DNA of 64,000 bases. It comes from Adenophora triphylla var. japonica (taxonomy: Eukaryota > Streptophyta > Magnoliopsida > Asterales > Campanulaceae). Every line of letters starts with the position of its first letter. The first letter of the stretch is position 1. The position numbers and the translations under genes were made by a program. The stretch covers positions 186,001-250,000 of the forward strand of contig JAFEMH010000524.1 in NCBI GenBank assembly GCA_022495995.1. Reading direction: 5' to 3'. Below, piece after piece: positions 22,427-32,412 of this stretch. The notes below the pieces were generated by a model, which had not been told where the DNA came from, ran no database searches, and saw only the letters and a list, made by a program, of their open reading frames with translations.

Positions 22427-22808
22427 CTCCATAAGTTATGGAGAAACGGGTTTCTGGATATCTAGAACCTTTTGAAAGGATATCCTGAATTTTTGTATTG
22501 GGCATGACCTTGGCCCATGGCCTTGAAAGGATATCCAGAAACGGGTTTCTGAATATCCAGAACCTTTTGAAAGGATATCCAGAAACGAGTTTCTAGATAT
22601 CCAGAACCTTTTAAAAGGATATCCAGAAATTTTGAAAGAATATCCAGAACCTTTTGAAAGGATATCCAGAACCTTTTTGAAAGGATATCCAGAAATTTTG
22701 TATTGACCAAGTATATATATCCAGAAATCACTAAAAAGTATATCCAAAAATTAAGAGAAAGGAAATCCAGAAATTTTGGAAAAACACGTTTCTCCATAAC
22801 TTATGGAG
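22427..22808. repeat. Minisatellite bounded by palindromic inverted repeats
   Basis: A 22 bp sequence at 22427-22448 recurs inverted and perfectly at 22787-22808; each copy contains the palindrome CTCCATAAGTTATGGAG. Between them, units of about 20-45 bp built on 'aaggatatccagaa' and 'cgggtttctggatat' repeat about ten times. The unit is itself near-palindromic around GGATATCC, so the segment can form many hairpins. It resembles a foldback or MITE-like element, but I recognise no family. Confidence 0.8.
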
Positions 22809-22931
22809 AAATGCATTTCATCGGAGACCCAGTCTATTAGATTACTCAGTAATCATGATATTTAGCAATAATCTATCCAGAACTTAAAATGAAGGTAGAG
22901 ATGGTATCACGTCATTTTTAAAAGATTGTTT

Positions 22932-23290
22932 ATAGTTTGAATATTTATGTAACTTTACAAATATATGTATTTGTATAGTCAAACTTCCAAATATTTAAAA
23001 ATAATAACATAATATAAATATATTTGCATGTAATAAGTCCTAAAAGAAGATAAAATATTGGGTAATAGGTACTTAAAGAAGATGGAACTTGAAATTCTCA
23101 AAAGTCTCATAATTTATTTTTATTAATATAATTTAAATATTAAGTGATAATAAAATCAAAAGTTATTATATGATTATGATTATTATTATTATTTTTAACT
23201 AAAAAGTTTCAATGAATATAAGTTCATGCAATATTTTTTAAAAGTAGATGAAACATTAGGTGAAACAATGTTTAGATTATCAAAAGTGGA
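22932..23290. repeat. AT-rich dispersed repeat, copy 1
   Basis: About 360 bp that matches 46487-46847 closely over its whole length. Shared segments include 'tatagtcaaacttccaaata', 'gggtaataggtacttaaaga' and 'gaaattctcaaaagtctcat'. No coding potential. The region on to 23570 stays AT-rich with no gene. Confidence 0.88.
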
Positions 23291-23574
23291 TTTTTTACAT
23301 TTATCACATTTTCTATTATTACCTTTTTCTTTATCTTTTAATAATTATTCGTTCGAAAATCAATGTTCGAAATGCTTTCTTTTAATTGCAAAAAAAAAAA
23401 AAAAATGAGATGGGATAATATTTTTAAGAATAAAGTCTATAAATAATTAGAACAATGCATTGACTATTATATATCAACCACAATACTAACTAAAATTGCA
23501 CCTAATAGTTTTGACAAGATGACTGAAAGTGAGACGTTATCATAGATTAACACGAAAATGACTCGTTCCATATG

Positions 23575-23895
23575 TGAAGAAATTGATAAAAGAGAACAGA
23601 AAAGAAAGCAATTTTGTTGTATATTCCATTGAATGAAAAGAGATATATATACAAGAGCTCAAGGCTATTCTAATTCTAAAGGTACATTGATTTAATTTAA
23701 GATTGTTCATGAACTGAAGTGGAAGAGACGAAGGCACAGACTGTTGATAACAGTGTGAGGCGGGCGCACGGAGAAGAGGGAGGCGGGCGCCTCGCGTTGT
23801 GGAGAAACAGGCTTAGAGCTTCTGTCGGTGAGGCGGACGCATGAAGAAGAACGAGGCGGGCGCCTCGTGTAGGTGAGAAGATTCGATTCTTAACA
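23575..23895 (-). repeat. copia-2 3' LTR
   Basis: Plus-strand ends are TGAAGAAATTG and TTCTTAACA. It contains two perfect hairpins GAGGCGGGCGCCTC at 23780-23793 and 23853-23866, plus two variants. A TATATATAT box (minus strand) lies near 23645. Confidence 0.97.
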
Positions 23896-23902
23896 CTCCC
23901 CC

Positions 23903-24665
23903 TCAAGTTGGCGCATGTAAGTTTCGAATGCCCAACTTGCCAACTAAGAACCGGAAACGTTCCGTGCCCAACGCCTTAGTGAATAGATCAGCCACTTGAT
24001 CATCAGTGGAAATTTTGCATGGGGAAATGATGCCGGAAGCAACTCGTTCACGAACAAAATAACAATCCATTTCCACGTGTTTAGTACGTTCATGGAACAC
24101 GAGGTTATTAGCAATATAAATGGCCTTGATTGTCACAAAAAGTGTAGTGGCATGGGATTGTGGTGCTTCAATATCTTGAAGTAACCAACGTAACCATAGA
24201 AGCTCACTAGCTTGTAGACGCCATGGCTCGATATTACGCCTCGGCGGACGAACGAGAAACAACGGATTGTTTCTTAGTACGCCAAGAAATGGGTGCACCT
24301 CCAAAGACATGAAATAGCCCGTGCAAGATCGCCTAGTCATAGGGCGGCCTCCCCAATCGGCGTCACAATATGCCTCAAGAACCAAGCCACCATCGATGGA
24401 AGAAACAACCCTTGACCTGCGGTATTTTTGAGGTATCCGAGAACACGAAAGCTGCATTCAAATGACTTCTTCGCGGAGTGAAAGAAAGCTGACTCAAGAC
24501 GTTAAGCGAGTGCGTATGTCCGGTCGAGTCACGGTTAAGTAGAGAAGACGTCCAACAAGTCTCTACGAAACTGAGGAGCATCAACGAGAGGAGAGTCATC
24601 TGAGTGAGCAAGATGTAAATTCTGTTCCATAGGAAATGTGCTAGGGCGGCCACCTTGCAGCCCAC
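23903..24665 (-). pseudogene. copia-2 RNase H and RT tail (frameshifted)
   Basis: Frames 24375-24665 and 23903-24457 continue the polyprotein after a frameshift near 24540. The first has LNVLSQLSFTPRRSHLNAA, the end of the RT connection. The second has AYCDADWGG, the RNase H start, then SELLWLRWLL, KHVEMDCYFVRE and ADLFTKALG. A further shift around PRRNIEPWRL removes the usual serine-rich SRSSAEAE-type block holding a catalytic glutamate. An active RNase H is unlikely. Confidence 0.9.
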
Positions 24666-25707
24666 TCTCTTCCAAAATATCCAACGTATACTTTCTTTGA
24701 CTAAGCACCATACCTTCCTTGGAACGAGCGACCTCTATCCCAAGGAAATATTTGAGTTTTCCTAGGTCCTTGATGCTAAATTTTGCATCCAAGTAAGACT
24801 TGACTTGCTCGATCTTGTTTTCATTGTTCCCTACTAACAAGACGTCATCAACATAAATTAGAGCAGCCACATAGCAATTACCTCGCTTGAAAATAAAGAG
24901 AGAATGATCTGCTCGGGATTGGCGGAATCCTATTTCAAGGAGGGCCTTTGTGAATTTGTGATACCAATTTCTAGAGGCTTGACGAAGCCCATAAAGTGAC
25001 TTGTGTAACTTGCACACTCGTTGGTCACCATCCTTAGCAAACCCTTGAGGCACCTTCATGTACACATCTTCTTGCAAATCACCATGTAAAAATGCATTAT
25101 TGACATCGAGTTGATGCACAATCCACTCTTTCTTGGCTGCTACAGCCAATAAACTCCGCATAGTTACCAACTTGGCTACGGGTGCGAAGGTCTCGTGATA
25201 ATCAATGCCCTCGACTTGGGTAAAGCCCTTCGCAACTAATCTGGCCTTATAGCGTTCCACACTTCCATCGGGCTTATACTTTATCTTGTAAACCCATTTG
25301 GAGTCAACCACTTTCTTTCCGGGAGGCAAAGTTTCAAGTGTCCATGTACCATTTTGTTCGAGAGCAAGGATCTCCTTCTTCATTGCATCCCTCCATTCAA
25401 CATGTTTAACTGCCTGATGATAATATTTAGGCTCATCACGTGAAGTGATGGCCGCCAAGAAAGCTTTATGATTAGGTGAAAAACGATCATAATTTACAAA
25501 GTTAGCTAGGGGATATACCTCCGAGGATTCTGATTGTGGAGCTGGAGACGGATGGTCTATAGAACCAGGTAAGGTAACAACGTAGTCCTCAAGATGCTTT
25601 GGTTGTTTCTTGGGTCGATCACTCCGCCTTGGTTCAGCAACTTGGGGTTGAACATTTGTTTGCTCAGTTGGATTCTGCACATGGTGGCCGATCAATAAGC
25701 CGTTCAT
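24535..25707 (-). pseudogene. copia-2 reverse transcriptase
   Basis: A 390-codon open frame covering nearly all of RVT_2: WRDAMKKEILALEQNGTW, YKARLVAKGFTQ, HQLDVNNAFLHGDLQEDVY, SLYGLRQASRNWYHKF and the catalytic YVDDVLLVG. The polymerase core looks intact. Upstream, a stop and frame change at 25707-25716 separate it from integrase. Downstream it runs off frame after DAPQFRRDLL. The domain alone may be foldable, but the polyprotein is broken. Confidence 0.93.
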
Positions 25708-25715
25708 ACGGAGAG

Positions 25716-27897
25716 TCAGCTTTGTTCGATGGTCTGTTCATGTGATTGCTCAGCCGATTGAGCACCTGGCTGATTCATCAAAGTATCACCTTGCTCCTCT
25801 GAGTCAAACAACGGTAGAAGTTCATCCTCCCAGTCAAATTCTCTCCTTACAACAGAATCTTTCACGGGGCAACTTGGCACCATGTTCTTGAATGGGAAAA
25901 CTGTCTCGACAAATCTTACATCACGAGAAGTGTAAATCTGTTTCGCTTCAAGATCAAACATTCTGTAACCCTTCTGAGAATGAGGGTAACCAACAAAGAT
26001 ACAAGGTCGTCCCCGAGCATCAAACTTATCTCCCCCTTTCCTATTATCCTTGGCATAAGCAAGACAACCAAAAGAACGAAAATGCTCATAATTCGGTCTT
26101 TTTCCGAACAGGACTTCGAAAGGGGTTTTATTTTGTAACAGTTTGGTGGGTAGCCTATTTATGATGTAGGTTGCAGTTAAAACACATTCTCCCCAAAATT
26201 TCTTTGGTAAACCCGCTTCAAAACGTAGAGCTCTAGCAACTTCTAAAATGTGCCTATGTTTACGTTCTACCACCCCATTTTGTTGAGGTGTGTCCGTACA
26301 AGAGGTCTCAAGAAGCATGCCATGCCCATGAAAATATTCTAACATTCGTTGTGATTGAAATTCAAAGCCATTATCACTACGAACCCTTTTAACTTGTGTG
26401 CCAAATTGGGTGTGAATCATGTTACAGAATAGGGTCAAGTAGTGATAAACATCAGACTTATACTTCATTAAAAACACCCAAACACCACGACTAAAATCAT
26501 CAACAATAGACAAAAAATATCGTGCACCCGAGAGAGATGATGTTTTATAGGCACCCCAAATGTCGCAATGAATGAGATCAAAACAAGAAGTAGTCTGAAT
26601 AGTGCTTAAGGAAAAAGGAAGTCTGGTTAACTTAGCTCTAAAACAAGAATCACAATACTTGTCCCCTTTGTCTTCATGACCACAAATACTACTAAAGTAA
26701 TCAGATTTGGAAGAAGCTGCATGACCCAACCTTCGATGCCAAGTGTCGGAGCTAACAATAGTTGTCAACGCTACTCTTCCACCTTTGACCGGCTCTAAGT
26801 AGTATAGACCATCACGTCGCCTACCCATTCCAATCAGCTTCCTCGAAGTTAAGTCCTGCATAGCACAAAAATCCGGATAGAAAATTAGTGAACAATTTAA
26901 ATCTTTCGTTAATTTACTAACAGAAAGTAAATTGCATTTAAAATCCGGAATATTTAAAACATGATCGATTTTCAACCCATTTGGTAAAGCTGCACTTCCA
27001 ACACCCTTTACAGGTATGGCATCGCCATTGGGAATTCTGACTGGCATGGAGTTCTTGGTGTTATGACAGTTGTGTAGACGACTGTCATCACAAGTGATGT
27101 GTTCGCTGGCACCAGAATCAATTATCCAGGACAAATTTTCAATCTTACCCGCCATATTTGCAGTAGCATGCGTCACATCGTTCTCACCATTATTCTGGTT
27201 GCTGAAAAACTCGGCCAGCTTGGCGTAATTTGCTGCGGATAGGCCTGGTAAAGGACTGTCGTCATTGGTTGTTAAGTTAGCAGATTTGTTGCTGCTGTTG
27301 CTCGACCACCTGTTCGACCATTTATCCTTACTGCTGCTTCCTCCTTTCTTCTTGTCAGTCGGATAACCAATGAGTTCATAGCACTTATCCACTGTGTGGT
27401 AGTATTTGCCACAATGGGTGCACTTCGGTTTGACCTGTGCTCCCTCCTTCTTGTCCTCCTTGTTTGGCCTATTTGCTCCTTGGGCTTGAAAGGCTGCTGC
27501 CTCTACTGTAACCCTTCCAGCCATAGTGATCTGCCTCTGCCTTTCATCTTCGGACACCAAGTGATACGCAACACCCAAAGAAACGATTGGCTTTGTTCCC
27601 AAAATCTGAGTCTTAATGGTCCCAAAACTCTCATCTAGCCCCATTAGAAACTCATACAACTTCTCCTTTTCCTGGATTTGGAATTGAACCATCCACAAAT
27701 CCAATCTTATTTTTAGCATAAAGGGCATTGCCCATCTCATCAACCCAATCTGCATAATTCCCGTCATTCAGAAGATCACTCACAAACATGGTGTTTGGAT
27801 TGTCTGAAGACGAGATGAAGTAGGGTGACATTACGTCCACCTTAGCTCCCCCTGCCATGCTACCTTCATCCTTGGTTTCCTCACCAGATTTGGACAT
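25716..27897 (-). pseudogene. copia-2 gag, protease and integrase
   Basis: Gag starts at 27897 (MSKSGEETKDEG) and is open to KNKIGFVDGSIPNP, where a deletion joins it, out of frame, to EKLYEFLMGLDESFGTIK, a much later gag segment. The 683-codon frame 25716-27767 then carries the zinc knuckle (CTHCGKYYHTVDKC), protease site (WIIDSGASEHI), pre-integrase block (DTWHRRLGHAAS and CDSC) and integrase core (DIWGAY, RVRSDNGFEF and QQNGVVERKH). Most of the capsid domain is missing, so it cannot build a normal particle by itself. Confidence 0.93.
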
Positions 27898-27971
27898 GGT
27901 TTAGGGTTTCAGTGAGACGAAAAAAAAAATTGCGGAAGCTTTTCTGAATCAAATAACGAGCTCTGATACCA

Positions 27972-28292
27972 TGAAGAAATTGATAAAAGAGAACAGAAAA
28001 GAAAGCAATTTTGTTGTATATTCCATTGAATGAAAAGAGATATATATACAAGAGCTCAAGGCTATTCTAATTCTAAAGGTACATTGATTTAATTTAAGAT
28101 TGTTCATGAACTGAAGTGGAAGAGACGAAGGCACAGACTGTTGATAACAGTGTGAGGCGGGCGCACGGAGAAGAGGGAGGCGGGCGCCTCGCGTTGTGGA
28201 GAAACAGGCTTAGAGCTTCTGTCGGTGAGGCGGACGCATGAAGAAGAACGAGGCGGGCGCCTCGTGTAGGTGAGAAGATTCGATTCTTAACA
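27972..28292 (-). repeat. copia-2 5' LTR
   Basis: Reads identical to 23575-23895. It drives transcription leftward, away from the germin-like gene, whose TATA box lies only about 135 bp to the right. Confidence 0.97.
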
Positions 28293-28426
28293 ATATGTGT
28301 ATCATCTATGCCGCTTAAAAAAATAAATTGGAAATGGTCATTAGATTGGAGTGGTTATGGAATGCTTCTTTTTCACATTGTAATTAATTAAAAAATAAAC
28401 CATAATCTTAAAATTATTAATTAGCC

Positions 28427-28433
28427 TATAAAT
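28427..28433 (+). promoter_or_regulatory. TATA box of the germin-like gene
   Basis: TATAAAT about 82 bp before the ATG. A pyrimidine-rich leader with 'cttcttcctttatcttcaca' follows at the usual distance. Only about 135 bp of original promoter remains between it and copia-2. Confidence 0.7.
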
Positions 28434-28514
28434 TGGCACCACCTTCTTCCTTTATCTTCACATCTCTCATCAACAGCAATTTAACCAGTTCACATAATTA
28501 GCCAAATCATCAAT

Positions 28515-29304
28515 ATGGGTTTTTACTTAGCAACAACCATTGCCATTTTTGCTTTGGCCATCTCACTTGCCTACGCCTCTGATCCTAGTCCTCTACAGGA
28601 TTTCTGTGTTGCTACTAACGACCCCAATGCTGCTCGTATGTCTCTCTCTCTGTCTCTCTCTCTCTCTGTGTACGTGAGCACATACGTGCATGCAAATTAT
28701 GTAGCTTGGCAGTGTTTTTTTTTAATGTTACGTTGAACTAACATATACGAAAAAACTTTCATGTGCAGTATTTGTGAATGGGAGGTTTTGCAAAGATCCA
28801 AAGCTTGCCAAGGCCGAAGATTTCTCCTTTTCGGGCCTCAACATTCCCGGAAACACAACAAATTTAGTCGGGTCAAATGTTACCGCAGTAAACGTTGCTC
28901 AAATTCCAGGATTGAACACTTTTGGTATCTCTTTAGTTCGTATTGACTATGCTCCATATGGCCAAAATGCACCACATACACATCCAAGGGCCACTGAGAT
29001 CCTTTTCGTAGCGGAGGGTACCTTATATGTTGGCTTTGTTACCTCAAATACTGACAACCGTCTCATTAGTAAGATTTTACACGTGGGAGATGCATTCGTG
29101 TTTCCGGAGGGTCTTATACACTTTCAAATGAACGTGGGAACGACCCCTGCAGTTGCCTTTGCCGGTCTGAGCAGCCAAAATCCAGGGGTGATTACGATTG
29201 CAAATGCAGTATTTGGATCAAACCCTCCCATTTCTGACGATGTTCTCACTAGAGCTTTCCAGTTGGATAAAAATACAGTTGACCGTCTTCAAGGGATATT
29301 TTAA
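28515..29304 (+). CDS. Germin-like protein (two exons)
   Basis: A secreted cupin-fold protein of the plant extracellular matrix; family members include Mn-dependent oxalate oxidases and superoxide dismutases, and the activity of this one cannot be told. Exon 1 is 28515-28635 and exon 2 is 28769-29304. The 133 bp intron begins GTATGT and ends TGTGCAG; joining restores the frame and gives 218 residues, the usual family length. Residues 1-21 form a signal peptide ending near AYA. C31 and C48 are the conserved disulfide pair. Germin box 1 ([14 protein letters not shown], about 108-121) and box 2 ([18 protein letters not shown], about 147-164) supply the metal ligands H110, H112, E117 and H158, all present. 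N-glycosylation sites are possible at N69 and N77. No stop or frameshift is seen, so the gene is probably functional. Confidence 0.96.
28636..28768 (+). other. Intron of the germin-like gene
   Basis: 133 bp, GT-AG, with a (TC)n run after the donor and a T-rich tract before the acceptor. It interrupts codon 41 after its first base. A short first exon ending near the NDPNAA segment is the usual layout in this family. Confidence 0.93.
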
Positions 29305-29430
29305 GACAATAACATCTAGAGAATGTTATTGCATAGTATATACTTTAATTGATGAACTCAAACCTGTTTTAGTTTGTTAAGAAGAGGTAGATTACATTGC
29401 CTTCTGCTTGTCATTGTTATGATATGATAA

Positions 29431-29436
29431 AATAAA
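29431..29436 (+). terminator. Polyadenylation signal of the germin-like gene
   Basis: AATAAA about 127 bp after the stop codon, in an AT-rich 3' UTR. Confidence 0.6.
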
Positions 29437-30203
29437 TGAGTTCCTTATGCAAGTATTCTCTATTTGATCACAAACTGATCTGGTTATATCTTTTTCTATT
29501 TTGTGTTTTGCTTGTCCAGGGTGACACACCGCGTTTTAAAAACTCCATGAACTGGCGGTTTTTTGGCAATGTCCAGCTTTCTTATATAGAAGTAATATCA
29601 TAAGATATGTGAAAAGGTTATTAAGAGGTTGTCACAATAGCATCGCATAATTTGAAGTGGCCAAGATAGGAAAGAAGATGACACAATATCATTGCCAAAG
29701 AGAGAAAGGAGATGAAACAATAGCATTGCCTAATTGTTTTTCTTCGGTGGAAGGAAGAAGAAGAAGAATGCATGACAAAAACTGAGTAACTTAAAAGAGA
29801 AATATAACAATCATCCCAACCAGAGTGAAATTTTTGTGCAGACACTTTTGGGAGTCCCTTGCTTCCTTTGGTGCATCAACGTACTCTTGCCTTAATATCA
29901 CAGTCCATCTGTTTCATAATATGCATCACAAACTCACAGTTGCATCTGTCTCATAATATGTGTCACCGATTCACAGTTGACTTATCAACATAAATATAAG
30001 AAGTACTTGTTTGTATACTGCTTATATATAATACTAAAAATGCACTTATATTGAGACAAATAAAAACAAGTGAGACAGATAAAGTGTAACAGTAAATAAG
30101 TGGTTCTCACCTCACACTTTTCCCTGATGTCTGCATTGCTAAAATAAATGTCACATGTAATTTAACTGTAATTTTATGAAAGTACAAATAACTAGGTAAA
30201 TCA
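29437..30203. other. Intergenic with short local repeats
   Basis: No gene. A ~55 bp imperfect repeat containing 'acaatagcat' and 'taattt' lies at about 29630-29735. A ~50 bp repeat with 'tctcataatatg' and 'tcacagttg' occurs twice at about 29905-29990. Confidence 0.55.
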
Positions 30204-30208
30204 TCATC

Positions 30209-31934
30209 TGACGTAGCGGAAGACTCGATAGATATCAATTACTGTTGTAACGCGCACGTTAGCCAGTAATCGATCTTCAACCCACGTTGAATCGCGCACG
30301 ATTGCCGGGAATTGGACGAAAGGAGAACACTCAAACTTTCGAATTTAACAGAGTAAAGACTCAATTTTCATTAATCAAAAGCTTAAATTCGGAATTACAA
30401 TTAATCCTAATTATATAGTGACCCTAGGACTTGAAAAACGAGCAAAAACTTTCCAAAATAACCCTAGTCTATATAGTAACCTAATCAATCAACAAAACAT
30501 TAAAATAAAGTCCTAATATACTTCTAATACAATCCGAAAATAACATTAAATAAATAAAACTAAAGCTAAACTTATCACTATATTCATCTTCATCATTCTC
30601 CTCGGCTTCGAAAAATTCGTCCTCGAATTTGCAGCAAGTTGTAGTCGAATCTTGATCATTGCATAAAAAATATTTGTAACGATCCTCTCATTGAAATAAT
30701 ACTTGAACACTTGAAATCTTCCTTTATAACCTTGTCGGACTTTAAACTTGCTTACTTGAGTAACAACCTCCATCCAATCCGTCCAATGTAATCTAATAAA
30801 CTCATGAAGTAACAAATTTTTTATGTAACTAGAAGAAAATATCTTTGAATGAGGAATATCAAACGGATCAACGAATCGATGACTAATAATCTCATGTAAT
30901 TTATTAAATAAATATACCAAAAATACTAACAACCTAATATCAAATCCGAAAATAACATTAAATAAATAAAACTAAAACTAAACTTATCACTATATTCATC
31001 TTCATCATTCTCCTCGGCTTCGAAAAATTCGTCCTCGAATTTGCAGCAAGTTGTAGTCGAATCTTGATCATTGCATAAAAAATATTTGTAACGATCCTCT
31101 CATTGAAATAATACTTGAACACTTGAAATCTTCCTTTATAACCTTGTCGGACTTTAAACTTGCTTACTTGAGTAACAACCTCCATCCAATCCGTCCAATG
31201 TAATCTAATAAACTCATGAAGTAACAATTTTTTTATGTAACTAGAAGAAAATGTCTTTGAATGAGGGATATCAAACGGATCAACGAATCGATGACTAATA
31301 ATCTCATCATCGTAAATCGAAGGCTGAAACCAACCAATCATAGATTGTGGAAAAGGTGTATCGAAAAAAGGTAGGACACTATCAAACTGACAATTTTCAC
31401 AATTACACTTATCATATTTTGGAGGTATTGACCAATCGATAGAAAGTTCGGTAGTCGCCGATTCGACGAAAGGCCACGAAATATCACCACCATCATAATC
31501 CACCTCCAAGTCTCGCTGTCCGTCGCTGCCACCAGGTTTAGGCTGATTCCGCCGAGCCTGTTGATTAAACCATTCGGTTATCCTGCCTGTTAACTGTTTC
31601 ATCAAAAACTCCATACGTTGATCTACGATGGATCTGATGCGTTCTTCCAGAACCGCTTCATCTCTCTCTAGATCGCTTCCACAGTGGCCTTCTTTCCTCG
31701 TCTCATTCTTCCTAGAACGAACCGAAATCTGATACCAACTGACATAGCGGAAGACTTGATAGATACCAATTACTGTTGTAACGCGCACGTTAGCCAGTAA
31801 TCGATCTTCAACCCGCGTTGAATCGCGCACGATTGCCGAAAATTGAACGAAAGGAGAACACTCCACTTTCGGATTTAACAGAGTAAATACTCAATTTTTA
31901 TTAATCAACAACTTATTTTTGAAATTACAATTAA
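30209..31934 (-). mobile_element. Gypsy-derived LTR element without polymerase (LARD/TRIM-like, unit B)
   Basis: Minus-strand element. The left (3') LTR is about 30209-30595, starting TGACGTAGCGG. The right (5') LTR starts at 31741 with TGACATAGCGG and is cut at 31934 where the next element begins. The primer site TGGTATCAGA lies at 31729-31738. The interior of about 1.1 kb encodes a gag-like N-terminus fused to a 3'-end segment, with no protease, RT or integrase. A ~413 bp tandem duplication (about 30531-30940 and 30944-31300) spans the 3' LTR end and the end of the ORF. It depends on partner enzymes. Confidence 0.8.
30958..31737 (-). pseudogene. Unit B ORF: gag-like N-terminus plus conserved C-terminal domain
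   Basis: After the primer site the minus frame reads through a charged stretch (LEERIRSIVDQRMEFL, coiled-coil-like), then DYDGGDISWPF, a DWSIPPKYD motif, and the block DPFDIPHS...WTDWMEVVTQV...KFKVRQGYKGRF. The next unit encodes the same C-terminal arrangement. No clear initiator ATG exists in this frame (the ATG near 31709 belongs to another frame with an early stop), so it is probably decayed. I do not recognise a known domain; similarity between the two units is the main evidence that it is a real protein. Confidence 0.6.
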
Positions 31935-32381
31935 TGATGCAGTATGATATGGGCTTCAGAGCAGCAACAACAAAACAGAGGAGGCAGTCAGAGCTTGAGG
32001 CGGGCGCCTCATGTAATCCCAGGCGGGCGCCTGGCCATCAGACGGGAGGCTCAACAGGCAACGCAAACTTCAGCAACGCAAACTTCAGTTGTCGCAGAAA
32101 CATCAGAAACGGGTTTCAGTGTTGGATGGTTGTTGGGCCTTAAGTTTTTAGGGTTTTATTTTAATATTAAGTTAGGGTATTTTAGTACTTTCTTTTAAAA
32201 GTTGTATTAGGGTTTGATAGGATTCTAGAACATTCTTAGATTAGCATTTAAACAATGTTTAGGTTATTTTTTGATTCAAACTTTGATTATATGAAATATA
32301 AAAAGAAAAGCTTGAAGCTTTCGAAATTGTTTCTTGTCATTATTCGTTCGGTCATTCTAATCTCTAGCCTAGTCGGCATCA
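31935..32381 (+). repeat. Unit A 5' LTR
   Basis: 447 bp with TGATGC/GCATCA ends. Contains GAGGCGGGCGCCTC at 31997-32010 and CCAGGCGGGCGCCTGG at 32019-32034, hairpins also present in copia-2 LTRs. Confidence 0.92.
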
Positions 32382-32412
32382 TTTGGTATCAGAGCTCCGG
32401 TTCGTATATCAA

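Larger units (their letters stand above)
23575..28292 (-). mobile_element. Young Ty1/copia retrotransposon (copia-2), complete ends, defective coding
   Basis: Two 321 bp LTRs (23575-23895 and 27972-28292) that read as identical on direct comparison. The ATATG target duplication is intact at 23570-23574 and 28293-28297. The primer site TGGTATCAGAGC (minus strand, 27960-27971) directly abuts the 5' LTR and matches the 3' end of plant initiator-Met tRNA; a pyrimidine run (CTCCCCCTC on the plus strand) marks the polypurine tract beside the 3' LTR. Pol order is protease, integrase, RT, RNase H, so it is Ty1/copia. Gag has a large deletion and pol has several frameshifts. It lies just upstream of the germin-like gene, pointing away from it. 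Confidence 0.97.

Noticed and set aside
22436..22797. Two overlapping minus-strand frames rich in DILSKGSGY-like repeats
   Set aside because: By-products of the GGATATCC minisatellite; both frames are repetitive and lack start context.
27958..27971. tRNA-like GGTATCAGAGC sequences (also near 31730, 32384, 62504)
   Set aside because: They are primer-binding sites next to LTRs, complementary to initiator-Met tRNA, not tRNA genes.
28774..29304. Germin-like protein starting at the methionine at 28774
   Set aside because: That start lacks the signal peptide and first conserved cysteine. The splice sites at 28636 and 28768 give the full-length protein.
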